Below are positions 42,290 through 53,500 of a stretch of 64,000 nucleotides of DNA, piece after piece. The translations under genes and the position numbers were made by a program. The first letter of the stretch is position 1; the number at the start of each line of letters is the position of its first letter. The stretch is from Macrocystis pyrifera (Eukaryota > Sar > Phaeophyceae > Laminariales > Laminariaceae), in contig JASSKH010000027.1 in assembly GCA_031763025.1 (NCBI GenBank), positions 10,510,055 to 10,574,054 of the forward strand, written 5' to 3'. A model generated the notes under the pieces. The model searched no databases. It worked only from the letters and a program-made list of their open reading frames with translations, and was not told the origin of the DNA.

Positions 42290-42575
42290 CGGTTCTGACT
42301 TGATCTAGATCCTTCAAAGGCAGATGTATTCCTGATCTGTATGATGACAGATCATGGGTTCCGACTTCATGATCTGGATCCTTCAGGGCATATATATTTC
42401 TGATCTGTACTGATCTGCAGCAGTACGTACTTGTGAGTAGTACTCGTAGCTCATGTTGCCGGGTGGGAGCCGTATAATCTGCAATGATTTACTGTGGGAC
42501 ATGTTTCCTGGGTTGGACCTGTACTATACTGCTGTTTGCAGATCGTGCACAACATGTGACAGCGGCAGCTTAGGG
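42290..42575 (+). repeat. Dispersed repeat R3, copy 1
   Basis: GATCTG/TGATCTGTATGAT-rich segment followed by CTCATGTTGCCGGGTGGGAG and GACATGTTTCCTGGGTTGGA. The same succession occurs at 54245-54480 and inverted at 55375-55475. Confidence 0.68.
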
Positions 42576-42579
42576 TCTA

Positions 42580-42684
42580 TTACGGGGGACCATAGTAAGT
42601 AGGACCAAATATTGTCAGTAAAAATATGTAAATATGTAGGTTTTTGTGTGTACCGTAGGTCCTATTTACTATGGTCCCTCGTAA
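42580..42684 (+). mobile_element. MITE-1 copy e
   Basis: A 105-bp foldback with TA at 42578-42579 and a slightly changed right border (CTCGTAAATA). Same subtype as copy d. Confidence 0.9.
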
Positions 42685-43221
42685 ATAGATGATCTGTTGC
42701 AGTTACAGTAGATAGATCGCGATCTGCCCGACTTGTGCACTATCAACAGCATCTAGACCGTTGAAGGGGCACCTTGTACGAGTAGAGTTGGTGGTTGCTT
42801 CACCTGCCTCGCTCAAGTGTCTTGTCGAAATTGAGTCTACTGCTGTTGCTGTTGTGATGCCAGTAGCCTGTAGGTTGTTAGACCCGCAGAGTGGTACTTG
42901 GAACGTCGAAGTACTCGCAGTTATCATGTATGCGCACCCAGGTATTTTATGTTGGACGACTATTAAGAATGGCGCAGACCTGCCTCTCTTTTGTTTGGCA
43001 TACACGCCTCTGACCTCTGAAAGTGTCACCCGCAGTTTTACGTGGATGTATAGTCTATTCTGCAGCAATCCACGAAAACATACGGTGCGTGTATGAAGGC
43101 TGCTGCCACTTCTTCTGTGGGATAATGACGAAAGGAAAGTACCATATGATACGTATCATAGCTGTCGCTAGAAACTCGCGTATGGCGTGATATTTGCATC
43201 TGTCGTCAACTTGTGTGCGTT

Positions 43222-43282
43222 GGTGCCAGGTGTGAACCAACCAACCCAACCCAACCCAACCCAACCCAACCCAACCCAACCA
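43222..43282 (+). repeat. (CCCAA)n microsatellite
   Basis: About ten CCCAA units flanked by CCAACCAA. Related arrays lie at 45500-45600 and, as TTGGG, at 55765-55960. They are interstitial and interrupted, so not telomeres. Confidence 0.85.
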
Positions 43283-43759
43283 ACTTTGCCTGCCTTTTTT
43301 TGGCTTGATTACTGTAGCGGTCCCTCTATAGTGCCGGTTGAGTAGTTCTTACTTTCCCGTTATGTAGCCGGTAAAATCACTCGGCACAAGTGGGGTTAAC
43401 CAGTGTGGTAGTGTGTGCGGAGTAGTTAGTGCCGGTTGCCGCCGTAGTGCCGGCATTGTTGGCTGGCGGATATGATGCCGGCACTGTATAGGAACCACTA
43501 ATGTATAGGGAGCGTTACGGCGCCCGCGCTAGGCGAACGCTTTGGGAAACTCCAAAGGGGTCCTTACTTATTTTTGGCGACGTCAATATTTGAAACTCCC
43601 ACTTTTTCGCTCGTATTCAGACACGGTGAGACTCTTTGATGGGTTGAGGACTGGAGGGGATGGTGTAGGATTGACCCCTATGGCGGATGCCTCAGTTTTT
43701 CTCGCAATAACACGTCAGCCGCCAGCTACTCGTATGTACCGACGGGGGGAGAACAACTA

Positions 43760-43870
43760 TTACGGGGGACCATATTAATAGTAAATAGGACCGAGTATTG
43801 TTAGTAAAAATAGTTAAATATTTAGGTTTTTGTGTGTACCGTAGGTCCTATTTGCCATGGTCCTCCGTAA
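43760..43870 (+). mobile_element. MITE-1 copy f with TATTAATA micro-insertion
   Basis: A foldback with TA borders. Compared with copies d and e, the CCATAGTAAATAGG block reads CCATATTAATAGTAAATAGG: one TA has become TA-TTAA-TA at 43773-43780. Confidence 0.92.
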
Positions 43871-45640
43871 TAACAGCGATATATAGAGTCTACAACAACA
43901 TCAATACCTCTGTTAATTGCATCGCAGCACCCCAGCAGCAGCAGTACAACATGAACAATGTTCATTGCCTCGGTATTGCAGCAAAACATCAGCAGCAGCA
44001 GCCGTAGCGAAGGTGAAGTTATTTGCTGCTGCTGTCCGGAGTTGCACCTTTTTGTGACGTGGCACTGGCAATCGGCTTTTGTAGAGCTCCGATGCCGTTG
44101 TGGTGTGTGGTTTGATATTTTACATCGTGATCGTGTTTTGTTTTTTTCGTTTCGGTTTTAGCGGTCGGCCTGATTGGTTGCGTGGCTTTTCGCTCGGCTC
44201 TTTTCTCTTTCCTCTCGGTTCTTCCTTGTTCCTTGTTACTTGGAACAGAATGACGGCCGGATGGGCGGACGAGCGGCCAGGAAAATCATAAAAGTAAAAT
44301 ACCATAACAAAAATAACGCAACAGGGCTCTCACCAGAAAATACAAACCAGCCCTAATACAACTTCGTTGCTTCTGTAATGCCATCGAAACCAACCCTAAA
44401 ACATAATGACCTGTCGTGTTGTTTCGGGGAGGCATAATACTCAAAACCCACGAACCCAAATACCGTATCAGGTATTGCGTCCCTCGTTTGTGAAACTAAT
44501 TAATTACAACCCGTCCCCACCAACCCAACCAACCTCCAACCCTCTTAATTTTACCCCCTCTTACCCACATAGTATACTGGATTAGCTTCTGCAGCAACTA
44601 TGTAGCCAGTCGTAGGCCGACGACAGCAGTAGTAGCTACCTGGTACAGCAGTTATTAATAGGAGTAGCATCAAGTCTACTACTGTATCCTATAGTGTATG
44701 CTCTGTGGTTCCGCACAATGTTTGGTTCTGATTACTGTGTTCCCTCGTCTTATTGATAGTATTAACTGATACCTGATAACAGATACTCGTCAGTCTCCTG
44801 CCTACGATTTTTTTTCACGATGAGATACCCCACACCTTTTGGAGCCTCGGCTGTAACAGCCTTGTATTGTACGGTACATGTTTTCACACGAGTTGCGGCG
44901 GACCTGTGTTGATTTGTTTCGTTTTTTTGGGAGGCACTTTTTGTCATGGTTGGATCGATGAGGTACGAGGCGGTGATATTTTTAGTATTGATTGCCAATG
45001 AAACTGCCTTTAGAATATCGCCTACCTCGACCCGCACGGTGCTGTGAGTTATATATTGTGACGTCATGTTTTTGTTGTGTTCTTACCAGAGGTGGCAGGC
45101 ATCTCATACGTAGCATAGGTGCTATGTGTCGGAACCGTGCCTGGCACTTCAGCAGTACTTAATACTCTGTGTCCAAGGTCCCGGCAATATGCCAAGAAGA
45201 CCGCTCGACTTCCCTGCCCACAAGACCCTTGGCTCGCATCCGGTGCGAACGCCACCCCTTCCCTTCCCTTCCCGGCGAAAGCCCCGCACAATCGACGGTC
45301 TTGGGATTTGTGGTCGCGTCACCGCACGCCTAACCCCCACCTAGCGGGAAAATGCTCGAGGCCTGCGGCGCCGCATGGGTGGCGTTTATTTGGTGCACCT
45401 GAACGTGTTGTGCTAATGATTTTCGCCTCTGTACATTTCGCTCACACTAATCCACCCCATCCCGCCTCAATCCACCTACTCCACGTAACCCGTCGTAGCC
45501 CGACCCGACCCAACCCAACCCGACCCAACTCAACCCGACCCAGCCCAGCCCATCCCAACTCAATCCGACCCGACCCGACCCAACCCAACCCAACCTAACC
45601 CACCTTGCCTTCCGCTGGTGGAAGATCCGACGAGGGTCAT

Positions 45641-45796
45641 ATGCACTCATCTGTAGATCCGTTACACTCGAACAACAACGGCTCTGTTGTTTCTCCCATC
45701 GACGGCGGTGGCGGTGACGATACAAGCGGTCCTGCTTTCGAGTCTCTCTACAACGAGCCAGAGGACACCACGGGGGAGCGCCAGACCCTCATACAG
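45641..45796 (+). CDS. Possible first exon of the eIF4E-type gene
   Basis: Starting at ATG 45641 it encodes MHSSVDPLHSNNNGSVVSPI, then DGGGGDD and a segment ending EPEDTTGERQTLIQ, and stops at a fair donor (ATACAG|GTTTGT). eIF4E proteins usually have a variable Ser/acidic N-terminal leader, so the position and composition fit. No in-phase connecting exon to 46835 was fixed (46700-46741 is a candidate), so linkage is tentative. Confidence 0.4.
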
Positions 45797-46834
45797 GTTT
45801 GTCCCGGCCTGATTTACGCAGGCCCTTTTGCTTGGCATGGCGGTGGTGGTGGTGATGGTGGCGGTACTGGTGGTGGTGATGGTGGTGGTGGTGGTGGCGG
45901 TGGTATTAGGTGGTTGCCGCTGTAAATTGTGTTGATGGTATTTGTGTTGGTGGTGGCGGTGTCTGCGGCCGTGGCTGTGGTTTGTTGAGCCAGAAACAGA
46001 AACCAGCATACGTGCATACGAGAAATAGATAGATGGTGAGCGCGGCCGGGGGGAAAAGGCGCACGGCAGGAGCAGGTGTGCAACAGGTATCACCTCTTGT
46101 GCGGGTAATCGCAGGATATCCCTTTCGCGTAAGACCCTCGGTCGGACCTTCTGCAACCGCGGCAGGGCTCAAGCAGGAAAAACGCCTCGCTTCAAATGGG
46201 GGAAGAATGTCTTCGTTCCCCGGGGTTGGGTACGACGGTTTGTTGTGGTGGATAGTGGTGGTGGTGGTGATGGTGGTGGTGATGGTTGTATTGAGGGTGT
46301 TATTGCCAGTGATGGAAGCGGTTTGGTTGTCCTGGTGAGGTTTTGGGGTTGTCTGTTTCGGTGTTTGTCGTAAGTGTTGGTGGTTGTTTATGTAGGATAG
46401 TGCGCGGCTGTTTTCGTTGGTGTTGTTATTTGGGTCAATGCTCTTCTTGGCGTCCGTCGGACGGGAGGGACCCGCCCTGCGTCCCCTCGGCAGACCGGTG
46501 TGAGCCGGGGGTGTCCCGGTAGTAACAGTGGCTCCACTCGAGTCTTGGCTTTTTGTGGATGTTCAAGATGGGAAAGAGCGGGGGCGGGGGGGATGGGAAA
46601 GAGCAGGGGTTGTTTTTTTTTTCTCCGGTTGGTCAACGCCCGAATGGGAAGAAAAAATGTTTTTTGTCCATATCATGTTGTTATTGTTGTTCTCGCAGGA
46701 ACTCGTCGCCGCAACGCAGTCTGTGGTCACATGGGTGCCGGTAAGCCTCGCTCAGCCGATCGCTTTTCGCCCAACGTGCTTGCTGCCATCGCCATCCCTG
46801 TCCCCGCGTGCGTACGCATATTGTTGCCGGTCAG

Positions 46835-49800
46835 AATCGGTACTGCTTCTGGTACTACCGCAAGGGAGCGCAAAAGGAGAGCAGGGATCCCAGCGAGGCG
46901 TATGAGAGTGGTATCAAGGTGGTGGAGAGCTTCCAGACGGTGGAGCACTTCTGGCGCATCTATAACCACATTCTTCGGGCTGACCAGGTAATTTTTTTTT
47001 AATGAATTTTTGGTTTGTGTTGGTATGTTTGGTGTTGGGTGTGGTTGTGTGGTTGGTTGGTTGGTTGGTCGGTTGGTTGGTCGGTTGGTCGGTTGGTCGG
47101 TCGGTTGGTTGGTTGGTTGGTTGGTCGGTGGGTCGGTCGGTGTTTGGTTGCTTGTTTTTCGTGTGTTTAGTTGTTTGCTTGTTTGTTTTTGTTTTTGCTT
47201 TTTCTTGTTTTGTTTGTTTGCTCGCTTGTCTTGTTTTGTTTTATTTGTTTGTTTGATCGTTTTGTATTCGTGTTATGTTATTTGTTGCTTGCTTTCTTGC
47301 TTTGTTTGCTTGCTTGTTTCTTCCGCACGCACGAGCTCATACCGGGGACGACGGAGTTCCGCATTGGACTGAGATCGAGTGTTTTCGCAGTCTTGTCCAG
47401 TCTGTCATTAAATCTCAAACAGTGCGCGACTGAGTAGGCCGACATTCGTAAAAAACGGGCGTTTACCGGTCGGGATGATAATCCCATCCGCCCGAAAGGG
47501 GGAAGAGGGGGGTTGGGGAGGGGGGTGGCACTCGCCGATATTTACGCCTTCTCCAGTGCGTGTCCTGTACAAGCCTGATATTTTGGGTACACTCCCCCCC
47601 CCCCCCCTTCTCCCTCCGAAACAGTAAAATAAATACATTCCAGGTTTTCTATCGGCAGGAAGGGGGAAGGGGGGGGGGCGGGGGTACTCATTTGTTGCTG
47701 GCCTTAGTCATTTGACCATTAACCACGCATCCCTTTCGAGACACCGGAAGGGAGGGGGGGGAGAGGTGCTCGATATCCATGCATGGCCGTAGTCGTATGA
47801 CCATAGACCCTCGCATCCCTAAAATGCCGTGACGGACCACGTCGGGTTTTCACCGACGAGGCAGATATTGCTTGCACCAAGCGCGAAGCACCGTGAAGGG
47901 TTCGGCGAGTCTCATTAAGGGTGGGCTGCCTCCTAAGGGAGGATGGAAGGGGGGGGGGGGGAGAGGTGTACTCGATGTCATGCATGGCCGTAGTTGTATG
48001 ATCATAGACCCTCGCATCCCTACAATGCCGGGACGGGGGGGGTGCACTCGATAGCACTGAATAAGGCGGGCCGGGAAAAAAGGAGGGCGGCAGCGAGGAA
48101 CGTAACACGAGGGATGACCGAGGAGGAGTCGACGAGCAGAAGGTGTCGGATAATGAAAATGACGGCATTATTATTCGGTTACAAGGCGGTTACTGCCTTG
48201 TTGCTATTGCGGCGTTGACATTCCCTGAATAAGGCGGGAGGAGGGTATCGCCTTATTGAGTGATATCGAGTACACCCCCCCCGCCCCTCCTGGAAGATAG
48301 ATGGTGGCCGCAGGGCGAGCGGGTAGGGGATAAGATCAGCAAACGTTTGCTATGTACTGTATGGAAACAAGGTAATGAGCGCCCAACTGTTGAAGGTGTC
48401 TGTGCTAGTAGGAACGGTGCTCCGTCTCGAAAGAGGCGCGTGGTCAATGGTCAAATGATTTTGGCAAGCAACAAATGAGTATCCCCCCCCCCCCCCCCCC
48501 TCCCTCCCCCCTTGCTGCCGATAGAAAACCTTGAATGTGTTAATTCCACCGATCCTGTGGTGATGTGCTACTCCTTGTTTCCGCTATCAACAGGCAACCT
48601 TGAAGCTGTGTGCCCATGTCGTTTGCCAACCCTTCCTGCCGCTAAGTAAGCTTTGAAGCCTGTTTTTTCACTGTTTTGCCTGGTACGTGGTTCTGCCGAT
48701 GCTTGCTTCCTCCGTTGGGTCAGGTGCCGAATGCCACGGACGTCCATCTGTTTCGCGACGGGATCAAGCCGACGTGGGAAGACGCCTCCAACGCGGTCAG
48801 TGAAAGCGGTACCGCCGACAACCGCCGCTTGCGGCAGCCGGCGCAACGCCCGCCGCGACCCCGCGCCACCAGAGGTTATTGCGCGGCGTGTAGGCGATTG
48901 CGCCGCGTTTAGGCTATTGCGCCGCGTTTAGGCTATTGCGCCGCGTTTAGGCTATTGCGCCGCGTGTAGGCGATTGCGCCGCGTTTAGGCTGTTGCGCCG
49001 CGTTTAGGCGACTGCGCCGCAATACCGTCAGGAGCTTTGAGTTCGCACAGCTGGAGGTGCGGCCGTTTCTCAGCGCTCGTTTTCTCTCACCAACGGTGGT
49101 AAAAGGTGCTAAACGTCGAAGAAATTGTTTTCGGAGGGCTCTCAAGCAGATATGTCCAAAAAACGCTTCATCCCTTTTAGGACCGCAGTCCCGTTTTGGG
49201 GACAAACTACTTGAAATTTGAGTGGTTTGTCCCCGAAAACGGGACTGCGGTTCTAAAAGGGTTAATGTTTTTCGGTATTGGCGACCTTAACCTTCCGGTT
49301 CTGAAAAAAAATCGAGCGCTGAAAAACGATCGCACCTCTCTACGAATTCAAAGCTCTTTACGCTACCCCTCTCTTCGATCGGTGGGGGGTAGCCCCGTGC
49401 CGGTGCAATAGTCCCTGGTGCCAGGTGTGCTGGGTAGCAAGCAGATTGTTGGGTCTCTATGGGCTCGTACGGCGGTACTGCCGGCATGTCTGTGAAACCC
49501 CCGCGCCGCAATACCTGCCTGCCTGTGTGTCTGCGTCGGCAGAGAGGCGGCCAGCTGCTGGTGCGCCTCAAGAAAGGACTGGCGAGCCGTGCGTGGGAGA
49601 ACCTCGTGCTGGCGATCATTGGAGAGCAGTTCGACGTCGGAAACGAGATCTGCGGCGCGGTGGTGTCTGTTCGGTACAGGTGACCCCCCTCCCTCCCCCC
49701 CCCCCCCCCCCCCAGCTATAAACACACCTTCAACTAGTACTTAGTAATTGACAACCCGCCCAAATCAATACCCGATTGTTTTTGTCTTTGGCCAAACCCC

Positions 49801-51706
49801 CGTGCTGCTTTGTTTCCAGGGACGCCTGCAGGTAGGAAATCGTCAACTACTGTAGTACAAGCGAGATTGTATGTGGCCACGCTCTGACACGGAGTGTCTG
49901 GCACACGTTGTTTTGTCTAGACTTTTTAGGTTGCGAGACGGCATATGCAGTGCGGCCAGAGGCATACAAGCCTTGCTCTCAACGTTCATAGGCCGCCGCC
50001 GATGTTTCCGCCGCCGCCGCTGCAGCCGCCGCGACGGCCGCGGACGGCCGCGGACGGCCACTGGTGATACGCTGCTGACGCACGCTACAGTTTGTGAAGG
50101 ACACGACCGAAAAAAAAACCAAAACACGAAGCTGTGACATCGAAAAATTACTGTTGGGATGGCACCGAATTTATCGGATGTCCCTCTCGCGAGGAAGTCC
50201 ATACCTCTCTCACCCTAAAACTAGAGAATTTTTGAGTGAGAACAAGTATGTATATACCGCATGTATGTACGCCGCAAACCCGATTAACAATCGGACGGCC
50301 TTAAGGTATGGTCTACAAACGAAAAACATGGTAAAAATATTTGGTACCTGGTATGAGACATATATGTGACGGGAGGACCCTCACTATGGTGGGTACTTAT
50401 GATTGCTGTAAGGCATGCCCTATCACAGCTGCACACGTCATCTGCTACGCGCATTCCGTTTTACCCAATACCCGTTTTGCGAAAATCGGGGCTCTTCGCG
50501 GATGGGTCACGACCCGGACCCCCGCTGCGGGGGTCCGGTCAGGATTTTGTTGAACTCCCACGGGTCGGATCGGGTCGGGTCGGTTCGGTTCAGGTCGGGT
50601 CTAGAGGTTTTAAAACTCTCACGGATCGAGTCAGGTCGCCCTTTACTGGACCCGACCCGACCCCCGGCCCGACCCGGCCCGCGATGTGTGACCCGTCCCG
50701 TGAACAGCCCTGGCACAAATATTTCCACACTATTTCCAGGTTGTTTGTCGTCAAAACGTAGGTGCAGTTCTTTGAAGTGGGTTGTTTTTGTTGCCTGGCG
50801 GTGTCTTCCGTGCGCGATAGGTCGGTCAGTCAGACTCCAACCTGTCCGGGGCAAGGAGAAGAAACGCCACGATCCCGCCTCTCGCACACTATTATTGCTG
50901 GAGAGCGTACAGTAAAAATGATAAATAAGTATGGTGTGTGAACATAGAGGGGTTCATGTTTTGTTGGGTCCATCGTGGCTTCTTCTTACTATAGCCCACC
51001 CGGTATTAGTTGAACTTTCCAAGGGTGTGTTTTAGTAGGGGTATACCAATTTGGCTGCTAATGAAAGGTACATTTGTGGACCTTTTTTTGGCCATGTAGA
51101 TGTACCTTATATTTGCGTTAGACTGGTGTACATGCACTCTAAGAGGTGCCTGCGGGTCTACACCAAAAGAGGAGAAAAAGAGTGTGATAATCGATTTTTA
51201 GTTTTGAAAGCCGCGAAATTCCTCACTCCTGTCTGCGTACTGATGTACCTCCGTATTACGCAGGACCATAGTGAATAGGACCAAATATTGTTAGTAAAAA
51301 TAGGTAAATATATAGGTTTTTATGTATACCATAGGTCCTATTAACTACTGTATGGTCCCCCGTAATAGTTCTTGGTTTCGGCAGCAGAAGAGAAGGACAG
51401 TGCGTAGTGCTCATGCGGTTGTTCTTAGCCTCACGCGCACAGCTGCGCTACAGTAGTAGAGCAGAGGTGCGCAACGAGGGAGTGGCGCGACCCTGCTTGG
51501 TGCTGTTGGTAGACCTAAAGGCTACAGTAGTGCTACCATCGCGATTTTTTTCGCTTCTTCGTTTCTTCCGCCTTGCTTCTCTCACCTCCTGCTTTCTTTT
51601 GTGTTCTTATTCTGCCTTTTTCCTGTCTTGCCGGCTTCCTACTTCTGTTTTCCGCGTTTTTCCGTTTTTTTTTTTTTTCTTTCTTTCGCCCCCCCCCCCC
51701 CCCCCG

Positions 51707-51751
<45 letters not shown>

Positions 51752-53500
51752 GACGACTCGTTTTTTTGGTTTGGGTCCGGCGGCTGTGACGGTGGCGGGG
51801 GGGGCTCGGGGTGTTGCAACAGCGAGGACGTGATTTCCGTGTGGAATAAGTCCGCCTCCAACACCGAGGGGATCGAGAAAATACGCGAGTCCGTCAAGCG
51901 GATCCTCAAGATTCCGCCCTTCGTGCAGGTGGGTTAGCCGGAGCGCGCGCGCGTGTCTTCCTTCTCTAATGCCTGTTCTCCTTCACACGCATGGTCTGCT
52001 ATTGCGGGGGACCATAGTAAATAGAACCAAATACTGTTGGTAAAAATAGGTAAATATATACCAGGTAGGTTTTTTGTGTATACCATTGGTCCTGATAACT
52101 ATGGACCCCCGTGGTATGTAGCAGCAGTTCCAGTAGGGTAGGTTGCCCCCGTCAAAGAACTCTGTATAGCAGTGCATCGGGGCGCTCAAGACTTCCTTTT
52201 CCCTTTTTGGACTGCAGTCTCTTTAGGTCATTTTCGAGGACGAAACTATTACGGGGGACCATAGTAAATAGGACCAAGTATTGATATTACGGGGGTCCAT
52301 AGTTAACGGGACCAAATTTTGTTGGTAAAAATAGGTGAACATATAGGTTTTTATGTATACCATAGGTCCTATTAACTATGTACCCCCGTAATCGTAAAAA
52401 TAGGGAAATATATATGTGTATATGTACCGTAGGTCCTATTTTACTATGGTCCTCCGTAATACTGAGAATTTGAGTGGTTTGTCTCCGAAACGGGATTGCT
52501 GTGCTGAAAGGGTCGAGCGGTGCGTAGGACAGCAGCAGCGTACAGTATATATATATACAGCGCATGTTCATGTGCTGCGCCTCTTTCTTCCGAGTGGTTG
52601 GCATGTTTTGCGGGGCGGGGGTGGGGAGCTTTCGGGATGGTGTACGTAGGTCGACGGTGGAGTTGGTGGTATGGTAAGTGGGGGTAGGGGTCGGGGGGCG
52701 GGTTTTGCTGTTGTCATGCCGAGAGCTGCAGCGCGACCTCGTGATTTGTCCACACCAAAATGCCACTGTGACCGAAAATGTAAGGACCGTTTAGTATTCA
52801 TGTTAACGCCTAAATGTTTCTTATAATTTCGGCCAGAGTGGCTACCTGGTACCCAACTCTCCACAGACACTTGAAAAAAAAAAAAATGTTTTGCTGGGTG
52901 CGACCACGATACGACCCTTGAACTTTTCCTTTTGGCGCAACGTCACCTTAGTAACTTTCGAACTGGTGCCGACAGCGGTAACTAACAATAGCAATAAGCC
53001 CTCGCATGGTTTCGCATGGGATTTGATGACCGCTGGCCTAGAAGGCGTGTTGGACTGCGTGGTCGAGCGGGGGGGGGGGGGGGGGGGGGGTACTCGGTAT
53101 CATGCAGGGCCGTAGTCGTATGACCATAGACCATCGCACCCCTACGATGCCGCTCCGGGGCCTCAGGCACAACATTTTCTTTTGCGCAGACCCAATCAGA
53201 GAGTAGAGGGACTGATGCGCCCAACGACCCCCCCCCCCCCCCACCCCACCCCACCCTACCCTACCCTGACGGCTGTTGCTTCCTTTGATTGGCAGGTGGA
53301 GTACAGGCGCCATCAGGACAACCTCGGCGCTGTTAACGGGAGGGGGGGGGGGGGGGGGGATTTCCCGCTCAATCCCCGGGTTTCGGCCCTCGAGGAGGCC
53401 CGCCTGGCGCGGGGGGCGCCTGGACGCGCAACCGGGGTGGCCCGCGCGGGCTTGGCCCCAGCGGTGGTGGGGGGGGGGGGGGGGCGACGATCATCACAAG
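46835..53500 (+). CDS. EIF4E2: Class II eIF4E (4EHP/eIF4E2-type) cap-binding protein, core exons
   Basis: Exons 46835-46987, 48724-48795, 49543-49679, 51823-51928 and 53296-53500, all GT-AG and phase-compatible. They encode, in order: [15 protein letters not shown] and [14 protein letters not shown]; then [16 protein letters not shown]; then [20 protein letters not shown] and [19 protein letters not shown]; then [13 protein letters not shown] and [14 protein letters not shown]; then VEYRRHQDN. In eIF4E two tryptophans stack on the m7G cap. Here the second is present (PTWED), but the first position falls at Tyr in [10 protein letters not shown], the hallmark of class II (4EHP/nCBP). Such proteins bind the cap but poorly recruit eIF4G and usually repress translation of chosen mRNAs. 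The last exon runs into Gly/Arg/Pro-rich sequence whose frame changes at two G runs (53342-53359 and 53469-53484). Introns are packed with repeats and MITEs. Confidence 0.86.
47045..47140 (+). repeat. (TTGG/TCGG)n simple repeat in intron
   Basis: A run of GGTTGGTTGGTCGGTTGG-type units, followed by T-rich TTTGTTTG sequence to 47320. It lies in the first core intron of the eIF4E gene. Confidence 0.85.
47628..48540. mobile_element. Mosaic of poly(C)-ended retroelement 3' fragments in inverted arrangement
   Basis: From left to right: family A 3' end, inverted (47640-47745); family B, inverted (47755-47956); a second family B head, inverted (47957-48060); a family B end in plus orientation (GATATCGAGTACACCCCC, 48263-48286); family A in plus orientation with a degraded coding remnant (48290-48500). 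The outermost flanks are also inverted copies (CTGCCGATAGAAAACCT at 48517 against its complement near 47640). No intact ORF. Confidence 0.65.
48868..49022 (+). repeat. 19-bp tandem repeat (GCGCCGCGTTTAGGCTATT type)
   Basis: About seven to eight units of a 19-bp motif with small substitutions (TATT/GATT/TGTT/GACT). It begins 73 nt after the donor of the 48724-48795 exon, inside the intron. Confidence 0.88.
49172..49261 (+). mobile_element. MITE-2 copy 2 (90-bp foldback)
   Basis: An almost perfect palindrome: CCCTTTTAGGACCGCAGTCC ... GGACTGCGGTTCTAAAAGGG with a centre near TTGAAATTTGAG. A partial third copy (right half) is at 52464-52513. Confidence 0.88.
50505..50690. repeat. Inverted GGGTC/GACCC arms
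   Basis: A GGGTCGG-rich arm (50551-50600) faces a CCGACCC-rich arm (50648-50690), with a smaller inverted pair ACCCGGACCCCC/GGGGGTCCGG at 50513-50536. It could form a stem in the pre-mRNA intron. Confidence 0.7.
51256..51365 (+). mobile_element. MITE-1 copy g with TACTGTA micro-insertion
   Basis: TA-bordered foldback. The right arm reads TTAACTACTGTATGGTCCCC where other copies have TTAACTATGGTCCCC: TA became TA-CTG-TA at 51346-51352. Confidence 0.92.
51689..51749 (+). repeat. 61-nt C tract upstream of an eIF4E acceptor
   Basis: The longest C tract in the window (one G at 51706). It lies in the intron, 73 nt before exon 51823-51928. Preceded by a T run, it may serve as or mimic the polypyrimidine tract, though other introns here lack anything comparable. 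Confidence 0.85.
52002..52114 (+). mobile_element. MITE-1 copy h with TACCAGGTA micro-insertion
   Basis: TA-bordered foldback 74 nt downstream of an eIF4E exon. Where other copies read AAATATATAGGTTTTT, this copy reads AAATATATACCAGGTAGGTTTTTT: TA became TA-CCAGG-TA at 52059-52067. Its left end is TTGCGGGGG. Confidence 0.92.
52249..52459 (+). mobile_element. MITE-1 copy i (outer), split by another MITE-1
   Basis: The left half (52249-52284) and right half (52394-52459) together make one ordinary element with TA borders. The break falls at the TTGTTAGTAAAAATAG block. Confidence 0.88.
52287..52391 (+). mobile_element. MITE-1 copy i (inner), nested
   Basis: A complete 105-bp copy of the GTTAACGGGACC subtype inserted into the outer copy at a TA. 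The left TA is 52285-52286; the right TA has mutated to TC (52392-52393). The outer element must be older than this insertion. Confidence 0.9.
52763..52841 (+). mobile_element. MITE-3 copy 2
   Basis: CCACTGTGACCGAAAATGTA ... TTATAATTTCGGCCAGAGTGG, with arms complementary over about 25 bp. Related to 42152-42225. TACCTGGTA follows it immediately. Confidence 0.62.
53066..53165 (-). mobile_element. Family B poly(C)-ended fragment in eIF4E intron
   Basis: A G run (about 53068-53089) followed by TACTCGGTATCATGCAGGGC and GTCGTATGACCATAGACC. On the minus strand this is the 3' end plus C tail of family B. Confidence 0.75.

Noticed and set aside
43222-43282. CCCAA / TTGGG arrays as interstitial telomere sequence
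   Set aside because: Unit is five bases and interrupted; it does not match TTTAGGG or TTAGGG, and similar arrays occur at several unrelated places.
45814-46156. Pro/Thr/His-rich frames on the minus strand
   Set aside because: They are complements of GGTGGT repeats and show no independent coding evidence.
48868-49022. CRISPR-like array
   Set aside because: Direct tandem repeats of 19 bp with no unique spacers, in an intron of a eukaryotic gene.
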